Assembly: GCF_000236685.1 (NCBI RefSeq)
Contig: NC_016633.1
Span: forward strand, 3,477,815-3,541,814
Direction of reading: 5' to 3'
From: Sphaerochaeta pleomorpha str. Grapes
GTDB taxonomy: Bacteria > Spirochaetota > Spirochaetia > Sphaerochaetales > Sphaerochaetaceae
DNA: 64,000 nt
The translations under genes and the position numbers were made by a program. This document shows, one piece after another, positions 34,359-42,641 of the stretch (within the stretch, counting starts at the first letter, position 1; every line of letters starts with the position of its first letter). The notes under the pieces were generated by a model that saw only the letters and a program-made list of their open reading frames with translations, was not told the DNA's origin and did no database searches.

Positions 34359-34764
34359 GAGTGCCGTGGTATTGACACTAAGATTTTACCAGCTTTAAAG
34401 CAAGCAATATTTTGTTTTTGGCCTTTATCATCTCCAAATAAATAACACCTCTTTGATTATCGATTACTAGACATGAAGATTTTGTCTGGCTTTATTGCGT
34501 CATGAAGGGTGTCTCCTATTTCTAAAATCAAGGACTCATATCCAATATGTTTCCGTAAAGATATACCTGGAAGAAAATAGGAAAAGCAATGATTTTATTC
34601 TTTTGCCCTTACCTATGACACTATATGTCATTGGGTATGGGTAATACTGTAAAAACCAGATAGGGAAAAAGTTTGACAAAGTCATTTTGGAAGGCTAGTG
34701 TTATGAACAATTAGCAAAGAAATATTTCATATAGCTTTGTTTTGGTAAAGGAAAAATATTAAAA
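34359..34764. other. A+T-rich intergenic region upstream of the cas operon
   Basis: No gene. Holds the inverted repeat ATGACA-CTATA-TGTCAT at 34615-34631 and a possible weak promoter TTGACA (34673-34678), 17 nt, TAGTGT (34696-34701). The base composition shift starts here, consistent with the left border of an acquired block. Confidence 0.4.
34615..34631. promoter_or_regulatory. inverted repeat upstream of cas3, candidate operator
   Basis: ATGACA and TGTCAT separated by CTATA, about 40 bases before the putative cas promoter -35 box. Type I cas operons are often controlled by dedicated regulators, none of which is encoded here. Confidence 0.35.
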
Positions 34765-37008
34765 GTGAAAGCTAGAGTTGATATTGCCCATTGTAAAAAA
34801 GATGAGAACGATCACTGGGATACTCCCCAGAACTTGATAGATCATTTAGAGAATGTGGCAAGAATGGCTTCAGACTTTTCAGCAGAATTTTGTTCTTCCT
34901 CTTGGGGCTATGAGGCCGGTATCAATCACGATACAGGTAAGGGAACAGATGAATGGCAGGAATACATACGTCAGCAAAGTGGTTATGAATCCCCCGACAG
35001 TGACGGTAAAAATTCTCGGCTTGATCATTCTTCACCAAGCTCAAAATTAGTAGAGCAGAAAATCCCAGGTATTTCTGGAAGGATTCTTTCCTATCTTATT
35101 TCAGGTCATCACACGGGTCTTCCTGATTGGGAAGGCTCCCAGAGTTCATTGCATTTTCGGCTGCAGCAAACAAAAATAGATGGGATTCATGCAGAATACA
35201 GGAAATCTGATAATTTGGAGAGCAGGTTGACGCCTCCGTGGCAGTTTCCTACTACTGGCCTTGATATATCTCTTTGGATGCGTATGGTTTTTTCTTCTTT
35301 AGTTGATGCTGATTTTTTAGATACTGAGAGCTATATGGATTCTAGTGCCTCTGCTCTGCGTTCAAGCTATCTTCCTTTTTCTGTCTTAATCAGTATGTTT
35401 GAACAGTATATGCAAAATTTGGTAACCCAAGTAAGCATAAAAAAGGACACTCCAATATATAAGGTTCGGCAACTGGTTCTTAAAGATTGTAAGAATGCAG
35501 CAAAGAAAGCACCAGGGATGTTTTCGTTGACTGTACCTACAGGAGGAGGAAAAACCCTTGCTAGTCTTGCTTTTGCATTAAGTCATATTGAAATTTATGC
35601 AAAGAAAAGAATTATTTATGTTATTCCCTACACAAGTATCATTGAACAGACAGCAAATATTTTCAAACAAATTTTCGGTGAGGACCAAGTTATTGAACAC
35701 CACTCCAACTTTGACATGAGTCTCTCATCCCAAAAGGTTCGCCTTGCTTCTGAAAATTGGGATGCACCGATTATTGTAACAACCAGCGTTCAGTTCCTTG
35801 AATCTTTATTCGCTTCCAAGCCTAGCCGTTGCAGAAAGCTGCATAATATTGCAAATAGTGTGGTTATTTTCGATGAGGTACAGCTACTGCCGATAGAATA
35901 TCTGAAGCCTATTTTAGAAAGTTTGGAATTGATTTGTAGCCATTATAAAACCACAACCCTGTTTTGCACAGCCACACAACCTGCATTTGAAAAACAAGAT
36001 GATTTTCCACAGTTCCCTGGCTTCGCAAAGGGAAAAGTCAGGGAAATCATACAAGATGTCCCATTTCTGTATAAAGCCTTGAGAAGAGTTGAATTACAGA
36101 GTGTAGATATCAATACTATAAGGTCTTTTGAAAGCATCGCTTTTGAACTTACAACATATGAACGAGTTTTGTGTATTGTTTCTGACAGAAAAAGCTGTAG
36201 GGAATTGCATGCCTTGATGCCAGTAGGCACGTATCATCTATCTGCTTTGATGTGCCCTGAGCATAGAAGCGATATCATTGCTGAGATTAAGGAAAAGCTC
36301 AAAGGGAATGGGCCAGTCAGAGTGATAAGCACCCAGCTTATTGAAGCCGGAGTTGACATAGATTTTCCCGTAGTCTATCGATCCATTGCTGGCTTTGATT
36401 CTATTGCTCAGGCAGCAGGGCGTTGTAATAGGGAAGGGGTATTGGAAAAGGGTAAGCTTGTTGTGTTTGTTTCTCCCCGTAGACCTCCTGTTGGTATCCT
36501 CCGAAAAGCTACAGATGCATCGATTAGTTTACTAAATGAAGGATTTTATGATTTTCTGGATCCTTCACTATATAGGAATTATTTCTCGCGTTTGTATTGG
36601 CTTGCGAATTCTTTCGATGCTAAAGGTATCGTTGATTTGCTAGAAATTTCTGACCCTAAGAACCTGGGGATCCAGTTCAGGACAGCATCAGAACAATGCA
36701 AAATTATTGATGATAGTAATATGGTAAGTATTTTTGTTCCTTACTGTAAAGGTTCCAAATTACTCGAAGAACTTACTTCAGGTGGGCCCTATGAAAAAGA
36801 TAACAAAAACTACAGGGCGATTTTTCGAAAATTACAGCGATATTCAGTTTCAATCTACAAAAATGAATATACAAAACTTCTGCGACGAGGCTCACTAGTT
36901 GAAGTGTTTCCTGAAGTTTATGCATTAAATAGTATGGTTGAATATGATTTTCAAAAAGGGCTTTTGGTGGATGAGACTTGCCAAAACCCTGAAACTTTTA
37001 TGGTTTGA
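34765..37008 (+). CDS. cas3: Cas3 helicase-nuclease, type I-C
   Basis: Effector nuclease-helicase that degrades DNA marked by Cascade. 747 residues starting with GTG. The N-terminal HD nuclease shows HLENVARMAS, INHDTGKGTDEWQEY (HD pair near residue 54) and ISGHHTGLPDW. The helicase has Walker A TVPTGGGKTL near 258, Walker B VVIFDEVQLLP near 373, LFCTATQPA (motif III) and motif VI QAAGRCNREG near 555. HD and helicase fused in one chain is normal for I-C. The ribosome site AAAGGA is somewhat far (about 10 bases). First gene of cas3-cas5-cas8c-cas7. Confidence 0.96.
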   Translation: MKARVDIAHCKKDENDHWDTPQNLIDHLENVARMASDFSAEFCSSSWGYEAGINHDTGKGTDEWQEYIRQQSGYESPDSDGKNSRLDHSSPSSKLVEQKIPGISGRILSYLISGHHTGLPDWEGSQSSLHFRLQQTKIDGIHAEYRKSDNLESRLTPPWQFPTTGLDISLWMRMVFSSLVDADFLDTESYMDSSASALRSSYLPFSVLISMFEQYMQNLVTQVSIKKDTPIYKVRQLVLKDCKNAAKKAPGMFSLTVPTGGGKTLASLAFALSHIEIYAKKRIIYVIPYTSIIEQTANIFKQIFGEDQVIEHHSNFDMSLSSQKVRLASENWDAPIIVTTSVQFLESLFASKPSRCRKLHNIANSVVIFDEVQLLPIEYLKPILESLELICSHYKTTTLFCTATQPAFEKQDDFPQFPGFAKGKVREIIQDVPFLYKALRRVELQSVDINTIRSFESIAFELTTYERVLCIVSDRKSCRELHALMPVGTYHLSALMCPEHRSDIIAEIKEKLKGNGPVRVISTQLIEAGVDIDFPVVYRSIAGFDSIAQAAGRCNREGVLEKGKLVVFVSPRRPPVGILRKATDASISLLNEGFYDFLDPSLYRNYFSRLYWLANSFDAKGIVDLLEISDPKNLGIQFRTASEQCKIIDDSNMVSIFVPYCKGSKLLEELTSGGPYEKDNKNYRAIFRKLQRYSVSIYKNEYTKLLRRGSLVEVFPEVYALNSMVEYDFQKGLLVDETCQNPETFMV

Positions 37009-37021
37009 ATGGAGGATACCG

Positions 37022-37726
37022 ATGGACGATTGGATATTGGAAGTGTGGGGTGATTATGCTTGTTTTACTCGTCCTGAAATGAAAGTCGAACGAGTAAGCT
37101 ACGATGTTATAACACCTTCAGCTGCTAGGGCTATTTTTGAGGCGATTTTTTGGAAACCTGCTATCGTTTGGCATATTACCAAGATAGAAGTATTGAATCC
37201 TATAAAATGGGTTTCGGTGCGGAGAAATGAAATCGGGAAAATCGCTTCTATGCCTTCAAAATCCCAAATGGAAGGGACTGTAGAAGAAATGCCGGAGATT
37301 ATCATTGAAGAGAATAGGCAACAACGCGCAAGTATGATTCTATGTGATGTTCATTATAGGATCCATGCTTATTTTGAATATTTACCTCCTGAAGTACGAA
37401 ATACTACTTCCAGTGAATCTGAAGACGATAGGACAGACGAATCGCCTGCAAAGTATGCTGCAATGTTTGATAGAAGAGCTCGGAAGGGACAGTATTTTCA
37501 TCATCCCTATTTAGGGTGTCGAGAGTTCGCTTGTTATTTTAGTCTTATCGATTCTTCAACTTCTAGTCAGGGGAAAAAGCCAATTGCAACAGACCAAGAT
37601 TTAGGTTGGATGCTTTATGATATGGATTTTTCTAAAAATGATTTTCCAACACCTACATTCTTTAAAGCACGAATGGTCCAAGGTTGTATTGATACCGATG
37701 CACGAACTTTGGAGGTCCTCTCATGA
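37022..37726 (+). CDS. cas5c: Cas5c (Cas5d), type I-C pre-crRNA endonuclease and Cascade subunit
   Basis: In type I-C systems Cas5 replaces Cas6: it cuts the repeat RNA 3' of its hairpin and stays on the crRNA 5' handle. 234 residues beginning DDWILEVWGDYACFTRPEMK and followed by SYDVITPSAARAIFEAI, the two strongest Cas5d signatures. Start at 37022 is set by GGAGG 6 bases upstream; upstream ATGs are in the cas3 end. The stop overlaps the cas8c start by ATGA. Confidence 0.95.
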   Translation: MDDWILEVWGDYACFTRPEMKVERVSYDVITPSAARAIFEAIFWKPAIVWHITKIEVLNPIKWVSVRRNEIGKIASMPSKSQMEGTVEEMPEIIIEENRQQRASMILCDVHYRIHAYFEYLPPEVRNTTSSESEDDRTDESPAKYAAMFDRRARKGQYFHHPYLGCREFACYFSLIDSSTSSQGKKPIATDQDLGWMLYDMDFSKNDFPTPTFFKARMVQGCIDTDARTLEVLS

Positions 37727-39480
37727 TACTACAAGCTTTGTCGGAGTATTATTATCGCCTGGATGGAAATGGAAAAGATCTAATCGCTCCATTAGGTTGG
37801 GAAAAAAAGGAAATTCCGTTTATATTTGTCTTGGATGAACAGGGATCTCTTTTAAATGTGGAAGATACAAGGGAGGGGGAAGGCAATAAAAAACTTGCCA
37901 AGACCTTTCTAGTCCCTCAAGGAGTCAAGAAAACATCAGGTGTTGCAGCAAATCTTCTATGGGATACTGTTGGTTATGTCACGGGGTATCTAGATACAAA
38001 AAAAATGTCCGAGACTCAGGCAAAAAAGAAAATCGAAAGACTACCCAAAGAACATCAAGCTTTCATTGAACGCATAGAAACAGAACTGATTGACTCGCCC
38101 AAAAAGAGTGCCTTGATTCATTTCCTACATTCGATAAGTTTGGACGATCTTCGTAGCTTTCCTTGCTGGGAAGAGATTGCAGTGGTTAACCCCAACGTTA
38201 GTTTTCGTTTTTCTCAAGATCTTCAGTTGTACTGCCAGAACAATGAAGTAAAGAAGGCTTTGGCTAAGATCGAACCGAAAAAAAATGATGCAACTCAGCA
38301 GGTATGCTTGGTTTCTGGTGAAAAGGATAGCATCTGTACTTTACATACAGCCATCAAAGGGGTGTATGGTGCCCAGTCTTCTGGTGCAAATATTGTTTCC
38401 TTCAACCTCTCACCTTTCAATTCATATGGCAAAAAACAAGGTGAGAATGCTCCTATTAGTGAAAAAGCAATGTTTACCTATACTACTGCTTTAAATACCT
38501 TGTTAGGAAAAAACTCAAAACAAAGAATGCAGATTGGGGATGCCTCAACAGTGTTTTGGGCAGGTAGGATGAATCAATTTGAAAAAGATTTCCTAAAATT
38601 TTTCGCAGAACCTTCAAAGGATGATCCGAATGCAAATACCCAAAGTATTCGAAGTCTGATGGATTCACCTAAGACTGGTGAATATTATGCTGATTCCTGT
38701 GAAGACCCCTTTTATGTCCTAGGTCTTTCTCCTAATGCGGCACGAATTTCTATCCGGTTTTGGTTTAATGGCATAGTTTCGGATTTTTCTAAAAGAATTA
38801 GGGTATATTTTGAGGATCTTGCAATTGTGAAGCCGCCGAACGAACCGGAATATTATTCAATATGGCGTCTTTTGGTCAATATTGCTGTCCAAGGAAAAAG
38901 TGAAAACATTCCACCGAATATTTCATCTGACTTTATGCGTTCAATACTTATGGGAACTCCCTATCCGCAGAGTCTACTGCAAATGACTTTACGGAGAATA
39001 AAAAATGATGGGGAAAACAGGGTTCCCCCTGTTAGGGCAGCATTGCTTAAAGCAATTTTAAATAGGAATTTACGATTATATCCAAAACAAAATCAAAAGG
39101 AGTTAGATATGTCACTAGATATCGATCAACCTTCGATAGGGTATCAGCTAGGGCGTTTGTTTTCAACACTAACCAAGATTCAGGAAGAAGCAAACCCAGG
39201 GATAAATGCGAGTATCGCTGATAGGTATTACGGGTCGGCGTGTAGCACCCCTGTATCTGTTTTTGGAACATTGATGCGCTTAATGCGACACCACCTGGCG
39301 AAAATCGAGAATCCAGGAAGAAGAATCCAACTTGAACGGCAGATAAATGAGATTGTAAGTCATATTGATGAATTTCCTGCACATCTCAATCTGAATGAAC
39401 AGGGAAGGTTTGCAGTTGGTTATTATCACCAGCGACAAGCTTTTTTCACAAAAAAAGAAACTGAATTGTCTGATAAATAG
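37723..39480 (+). CDS. cas8c: Cas8c (Csd1), type I-C Cascade large subunit
   Basis: PAM-sensing large subunit of the I-C Cascade. 585 residues, usual Csd1 size: N-terminal [13 protein letters not shown], then [19 protein letters not shown], the cysteine/glycine segment ACLVSGE-like [15 protein letters not shown] near residue 192, and [21 protein letters not shown], all typical. The C-terminal half includes the small-subunit region, which in I-C genes can be translated separately from an internal start; an ATG with GGAG upstream occurs at 39109 (MSLDIDQP), a good candidate for an internal Cas11c start. Confidence 0.94.
   Translation: MILQALSEYYYRLDGNGKDLIAPLGWEKKEIPFIFVLDEQGSLLNVEDTREGEGNKKLAKTFLVPQGVKKTSGVAANLLWDTVGYVTGYLDTKKMSETQAKKKIERLPKEHQAFIERIETELIDSPKKSALIHFLHSISLDDLRSFPCWEEIAVVNPNVSFRFSQDLQLYCQNNEVKKALAKIEPKKNDATQQVCLVSGEKDSICTLHTAIKGVYGAQSSGANIVSFNLSPFNSYGKKQGENAPISEKAMFTYTTALNTLLGKNSKQRMQIGDASTVFWAGRMNQFEKDFLKFFAEPSKDDPNANTQSIRSLMDSPKTGEYYADSCEDPFYVLGLSPNAARISIRFWFNGIVSDFSKRIRVYFEDLAIVKPPNEPEYYSIWRLLVNIAVQGKSENIPPNISSDFMRSILMGTPYPQSLLQMTLRRIKNDGENRVPPVRAALLKAILNRNLRLYPKQNQKELDMSLDIDQPSIGYQLGRLFSTLTKIQEEANPGINASIADRYYGSACSTPVSVFGTLMRLMRHHLAKIENPGRRIQLERQINEIVSHIDEFPAHLNLNEQGRFAVGYYHQRQAFFTKKETELSDK
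39109..39480 (+). CDS. possible internally initiated small Cascade subunit (Cas11c) within cas8c
   Basis: In-frame ATG at 39109 preceded by AAAAGGAGTTAGAT, a strong Shine-Dalgarno inside the cas8c gene, would give a 123-residue helical product ([17 protein letters not shown] to ELSDK). Internal translation of Cas11 from cas8c genes is established for type I-C, and the size agrees. Not a separate gene; listed because the ribosome site is plain. Confidence 0.7.
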   Translation: MSLDIDQPSIGYQLGRLFSTLTKIQEEANPGINASIADRYYGSACSTPVSVFGTLMRLMRHHLAKIENPGRRIQLERQINEIVSHIDEFPAHLNLNEQGRFAVGYYHQRQAFFTKKETELSDK

Positions 39481-39490
39481 GAGGTTTGAA

Positions 39491-40366
39491 ATGGAATTGC
39501 AAAAGCGTTATGACTTCATTCTGTTATTTGATGTACGTGATGGTAACCCCAACGGAGACCCTGATGCTGGTAACTTGCCAAGGATTGATCCTGAAACTGG
39601 CAATGGTTTGGTGACAGATGTCTGTATCAAACGGAAAATTCGTAATTATGTAGATATCGTCAAAGGAAACCAACCTCCTTATGAAATTTACATAAAGGAA
39701 AAGGCTATCCTCAACAATTCTAACAAACGAGCTTTTGAAGCCTTGGGAGTCGATCTTGCAAAGGATACCTCAAAACGAAAGGGTGGGGACAAGACAGAGG
39801 AAGCTAAGCTTTGGATGTGTAAGAACTTTTTTGATATCCGGACTTTTGGTGCTGTCATGACCACAAAAATCAATTGCGGTCAAGTTAGAGGACCAGTCCA
39901 ATTCACATTTGCCCGTTCGATTGACCCTGTCATCGCGGCCGAACATAGTATCACAAGGATGGCTGTAACTACAGAAGAAGAAGCTGAAAAACAATCCGGA
40001 GATAACAGAACTATGGGAAGAAAATACACGATTCCCTATGGTCTCTACCAAATTCACGGTTTTATTTCTCCTCATTTAGCTCGTCAGACAGGATTTGATA
40101 CTGATGATTTAGAGCTTCTTTGGGATTCATTGTTAAATATGTTTGACTATGACAGGTCAGCTGCAAGGGGGTTCATGAGTACACAGCGGTTAATTATATT
40201 TGAGCATTCCTCACTACTAGGTGACAAGCCGGCACAAGATTTGTTTGCAAGGGTTTCTGTTGAGCGAAAAACAGATCAGGACAAGCCAGCAAGAAGTTTT
40301 TCTGATTATAAGGTTACCTTGGATGGGCAATTATTGGATAATAAGAAGAACATAATCCCCGTGTAA
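39491..40366 (+). CDS. cas7c: Cas7c (Csd2), type I-C Cascade backbone
   Basis: RAMP-fold protein that forms the helical backbone along crRNA. 291 residues; [23 protein letters not shown]-type N-terminus (residues 7-28) and [13 protein letters not shown] are the Csd2 signature, with [19 protein letters not shown] and [11 protein letters not shown] further on. Start at 39491 set by AGGAGG 7 bases upstream; the frame continues upstream into cas8c. Followed by a strong hairpin with T-run before cas4. Confidence 0.96.
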   Translation: MELQKRYDFILLFDVRDGNPNGDPDAGNLPRIDPETGNGLVTDVCIKRKIRNYVDIVKGNQPPYEIYIKEKAILNNSNKRAFEALGVDLAKDTSKRKGGDKTEEAKLWMCKNFFDIRTFGAVMTTKINCGQVRGPVQFTFARSIDPVIAAEHSITRMAVTTEEEAEKQSGDNRTMGRKYTIPYGLYQIHGFISPHLARQTGFDTDDLELLWDSLLNMFDYDRSAARGFMSTQRLIIFEHSSLLGDKPAQDLFARVSVERKTDQDKPARSFSDYKVTLDGQLLDNKKNIIPV

Positions 40367-40377
40367 AAATTGTTAGT

Positions 40378-40424
40378 AAATAGAGCCAAACCTAAGGAAT
40401 CTACCCAAGGGTTTGACTCTATTT
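40378..40424 (+). terminator. terminator or attenuator between cas7 and cas4
   Basis: AAATAGAG (40378-40385) pairs with CTCTATTT (40417-40424), then a 2x2 internal loop, then AAACC (40388-40392) with GGTTT (40410-40414); the run of five T at 40422-40426 closes it. It divides interference genes from adaptation genes. Confidence 0.7.
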
Positions 40425-40449
40425 TTGTCAGAATGATAAGGAGTGGATT

Positions 40450-41127
40450 GTGTTTGATGAAAGGGACCTCCTTCCAATATCTTCTATACAGCATCTACTT
40501 TACTGCGAAAGACAATTTGCCTTGATTCATTTGGAAGGCCTTTGGGATGAAAATAGATTCACAGTAGAAGGGGATATTCTTCATGAACGGGTTGATATGA
40601 TTCACCATGAATCAAGGAAACTGTTTTATCAGGAGTACAGTCTTAATATCAGATCCATGGAAATTGGTTTGGTTGGTATTTGTGATCTTGTTGAAGTTTT
40701 ATACACGCCCAATAGAGAAATTGAAACTATCTGTCCGGTTGAGTTCAAAAGGGGAAGCGCAAAACAGACTGATGTCGATTTGGTCCAACTTTGTGCCCAG
40801 GCAATATGTCTTGAGGAAATATTTGCAATAAAGATTCCAAAAGGACAGATATTTTACCTACAAGACCATAGGCGAGTTGATGTGCTTTTTGATAATTGTT
40901 TAATTACTAAAACAAAAGGATTGGTTAGGCGTGCTCAAGAATTGTTAAAGGGTTCGTTTACACCTTTGCCTGTTTATCATCCAAAATTATGTGATGCTTG
41001 TTCTCTGAAGGAGATTTGCTGTCCAAAAATCATAAGCTCGAGGCAACTTGCTGTTTCTGACTATGTTAAATCTCAAATTTCCTTTAATCGAATGGAGTAT
41101 ATAACTGAAGGATTGAGCAATGATTAA
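40450..41127 (+). CDS. cas4: Cas4 nuclease, spacer-acquisition accessory
   Basis: RecB-like exonuclease with a 4Fe-4S cluster that trims prespacers and selects PAM. 225 residues from a GTG start with AAGGAG 7 bases upstream. First cluster cysteine in HLLYCERQFALIHLEG (about residue 17), last three in CDACSLKEICCPK near 185-197. Nuclease residues fall in CPVEFKRGS (E and K of the RecB motif near 97) and QLCAQAICLEE. Overlaps cas1 by 8 bases. Intact. Confidence 0.94.
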   Translation: MFDERDLLPISSIQHLLYCERQFALIHLEGLWDENRFTVEGDILHERVDMIHHESRKLFYQEYSLNIRSMEIGLVGICDLVEVLYTPNREIETICPVEFKRGSAKQTDVDLVQLCAQAICLEEIFAIKIPKGQIFYLQDHRRVDVLFDNCLITKTKGLVRRAQELLKGSFTPLPVYHPKLCDACSLKEICCPKIISSRQLAVSDYVKSQISFNRMEYITEGLSND

Positions 41128-42151
41128 ATTATTGAATACTCTTTATGTCAGTTCTCAAGGGTCTTATCTCCGGAAGGAAGGTGAAACTGTAGTTGTTGAG
41201 TTGGCTACAAAGAAAGTTTTACAAATTCCAATACATACAATCAAGGGGATTGTTTGTTTTGGGAATGTCCTGTGTTCGCCTTTTTTACTTGGCTTTTGCT
41301 CAGAGAAAAATGTTTCGGTTTCTTTCATGACAGAATATGGTAGATTCTTAGCTTCTGTCCGCGGTCCTGTATCTGGAAATGTATTATTACGTCGTCAACA
41401 ATATCGTTTTGCTGATGATAGCGAGATATCGACGATAATCGTTAAGAATTTGGTTAGTGCTAAGATCGTCAATTGTCGTATTGTTCTTAATAGAGCTATG
41501 CGAGATCATGGCACCAAGTTTGATATAAAAAAGATGAAAGAAAGTTCTATAAGCATGGATAGGGCTGTTAGCCAAGTTTTAAGCGCTACTTCAGTGGATG
41601 AAGTAAGAGGATATGAGGGGCTTGCTGCAGCTGAATATTTTTCTGTTTTTAATGATTTGATTGTAAGTCAGAAGGAAGATTTTATCTTTCAGACTAGAAA
41701 CCGAAGGCCACCTTTAGATGAAGTAAATGCTTTACTCTCTTTTATTTATACACTTCTTTCCCATGATGTTCGGTCTGCTCTAGAAACGGTAGGTCTCGAC
41801 CCTTCTGTAGGGTTTTTGCATTGTGATCGTTCTGGGCGATATGGATTGGCCTTAGATATGATGGAAGAGTTCAGGCCTGTTATTGCGGATCGATTGGTTC
41901 TGTCGCTAATTAATAGAGGCCAAGTAAAAAAGAATGGCTTTTATAAAGCAATAAATGGGGCGATTACTATGGATGATGATACAAGGAAACTTGTTCTTGT
42001 AGAGTATCAAAAGAGAAAGCAGGAACAAATTCATCATCCCTTTATAAATGAAGATATCCAGATTGGATTGCTCTTTCATGTTCAAGCTACTTTATTAGCG
42101 AGGTATATTCGGGGTGATATTGATGGTTATCCACCATTTTTCTGGAGGTAA
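41120..42151 (+). CDS. cas1: Cas1 integrase
   Basis: Integrates new spacers at the leader with Cas2. 343 residues, type I-C length: N-terminal LLNTLYVSSQGSYLRKEGE, the metal-site glutamate in EVRGYEGLAAAEYF (near residue 163), the histidine in VGFLHCDRSGRYGLALDMMEEFRP with the acidic pair in LDMMEEFR (about 230-253). All catalytic positions appear intact, so the locus can in principle still acquire spacers. Confidence 0.96.
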   Translation: MIKLLNTLYVSSQGSYLRKEGETVVVELATKKVLQIPIHTIKGIVCFGNVLCSPFLLGFCSEKNVSVSFMTEYGRFLASVRGPVSGNVLLRRQQYRFADDSEISTIIVKNLVSAKIVNCRIVLNRAMRDHGTKFDIKKMKESSISMDRAVSQVLSATSVDEVRGYEGLAAAEYFSVFNDLIVSQKEDFIFQTRNRRPPLDEVNALLSFIYTLLSHDVRSALETVGLDPSVGFLHCDRSGRYGLALDMMEEFRPVIADRLVLSLINRGQVKKNGFYKAINGAITMDDDTRKLVLVEYQKRKQEQIHHPFINEDIQIGLLFHVQATLLARYIRGDIDGYPPFFWR

Positions 42152-42154
42152 ATC

Positions 42155-42445
42155 ATGATGGTTCTTGTCAGTTATGATATTATGGTTTCGAGTGAGGATG
42201 GACCTAAGAGGTTGAGAAGAATTGCAAAAGAATGCACAAATTATGGGCAACGTGTTCAGTTTTCTGTTTTTGAATGCATTGTGGAGCCTGCCCAATGGAT
42301 CTTCTTGAAACATAAGCTTGAGTCAATCATGGATAAAGAGAAGGATAGTTTGCGTTATTACTATCTTGGAGCAAATTGGACGAGAAAGATTGAGCATGTT
42401 GGTGTCAAAGAATCAATAGATTTACAAGGCCCAATTATTGTTTGA
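42155..42445 (+). CDS. cas2: Cas2
   Basis: Small partner of Cas1. 96 residues; MMVLVSYDIMVSSEDGPKRL opens with the Cas2 strand and Asp, YGQRVQFSVFECIV is the conserved second strand, and YYLGANWTRKIEHVG the end. Start 3 bases after cas1 stop. The array leader begins immediately after. Confidence 0.96.
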   Translation: MMVLVSYDIMVSSEDGPKRLRRIAKECTNYGQRVQFSVFECIVEPAQWIFLKHKLESIMDKEKDSLRYYYLGANWTRKIEHVGVKESIDLQGPIIV

Positions 42446-42641
42446 TATTTCAAAGAAAATGATTTTGCGAACCCTAAGCATACATAAATTACCATTAGGT
42501 TCGCAAATTAATTAATTACCTATAAGTTAGATATTTGAAATTTTTCAGCGTAGGATATGACATCTAAAACTATCCTTGTTTCCAACGTTCGCAAATAAGT
42601 AGTTGTAATTCCATTTCATGTAATATAATATTTTTAGTACC
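42446..42641 (+). promoter_or_regulatory. CRISPR leader with promoter and repeated GTTCGCAAAT motif
   Basis: A+T-rich 196 bases between cas2 and the first repeat. TATAAT at 42624-42629 lies 12 bases before repeat 1 and is the likely -10 box for pre-crRNA; the -35 is poor. GTTCGCAAAT occurs at 42499-42508 and 42587-42596, and in inverted form (9/10) at 42463-42472. Confidence 0.7.
42464..42507. repeat. inverted repeat at the start of the CRISPR leader
   Basis: TTTGCGAACCCTAA and TTAGGTTCGCAAA pair over 13 bp with one bulged C. Either the end of cas mRNA or a leader-binding site; no T-run follows. Confidence 0.55.
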
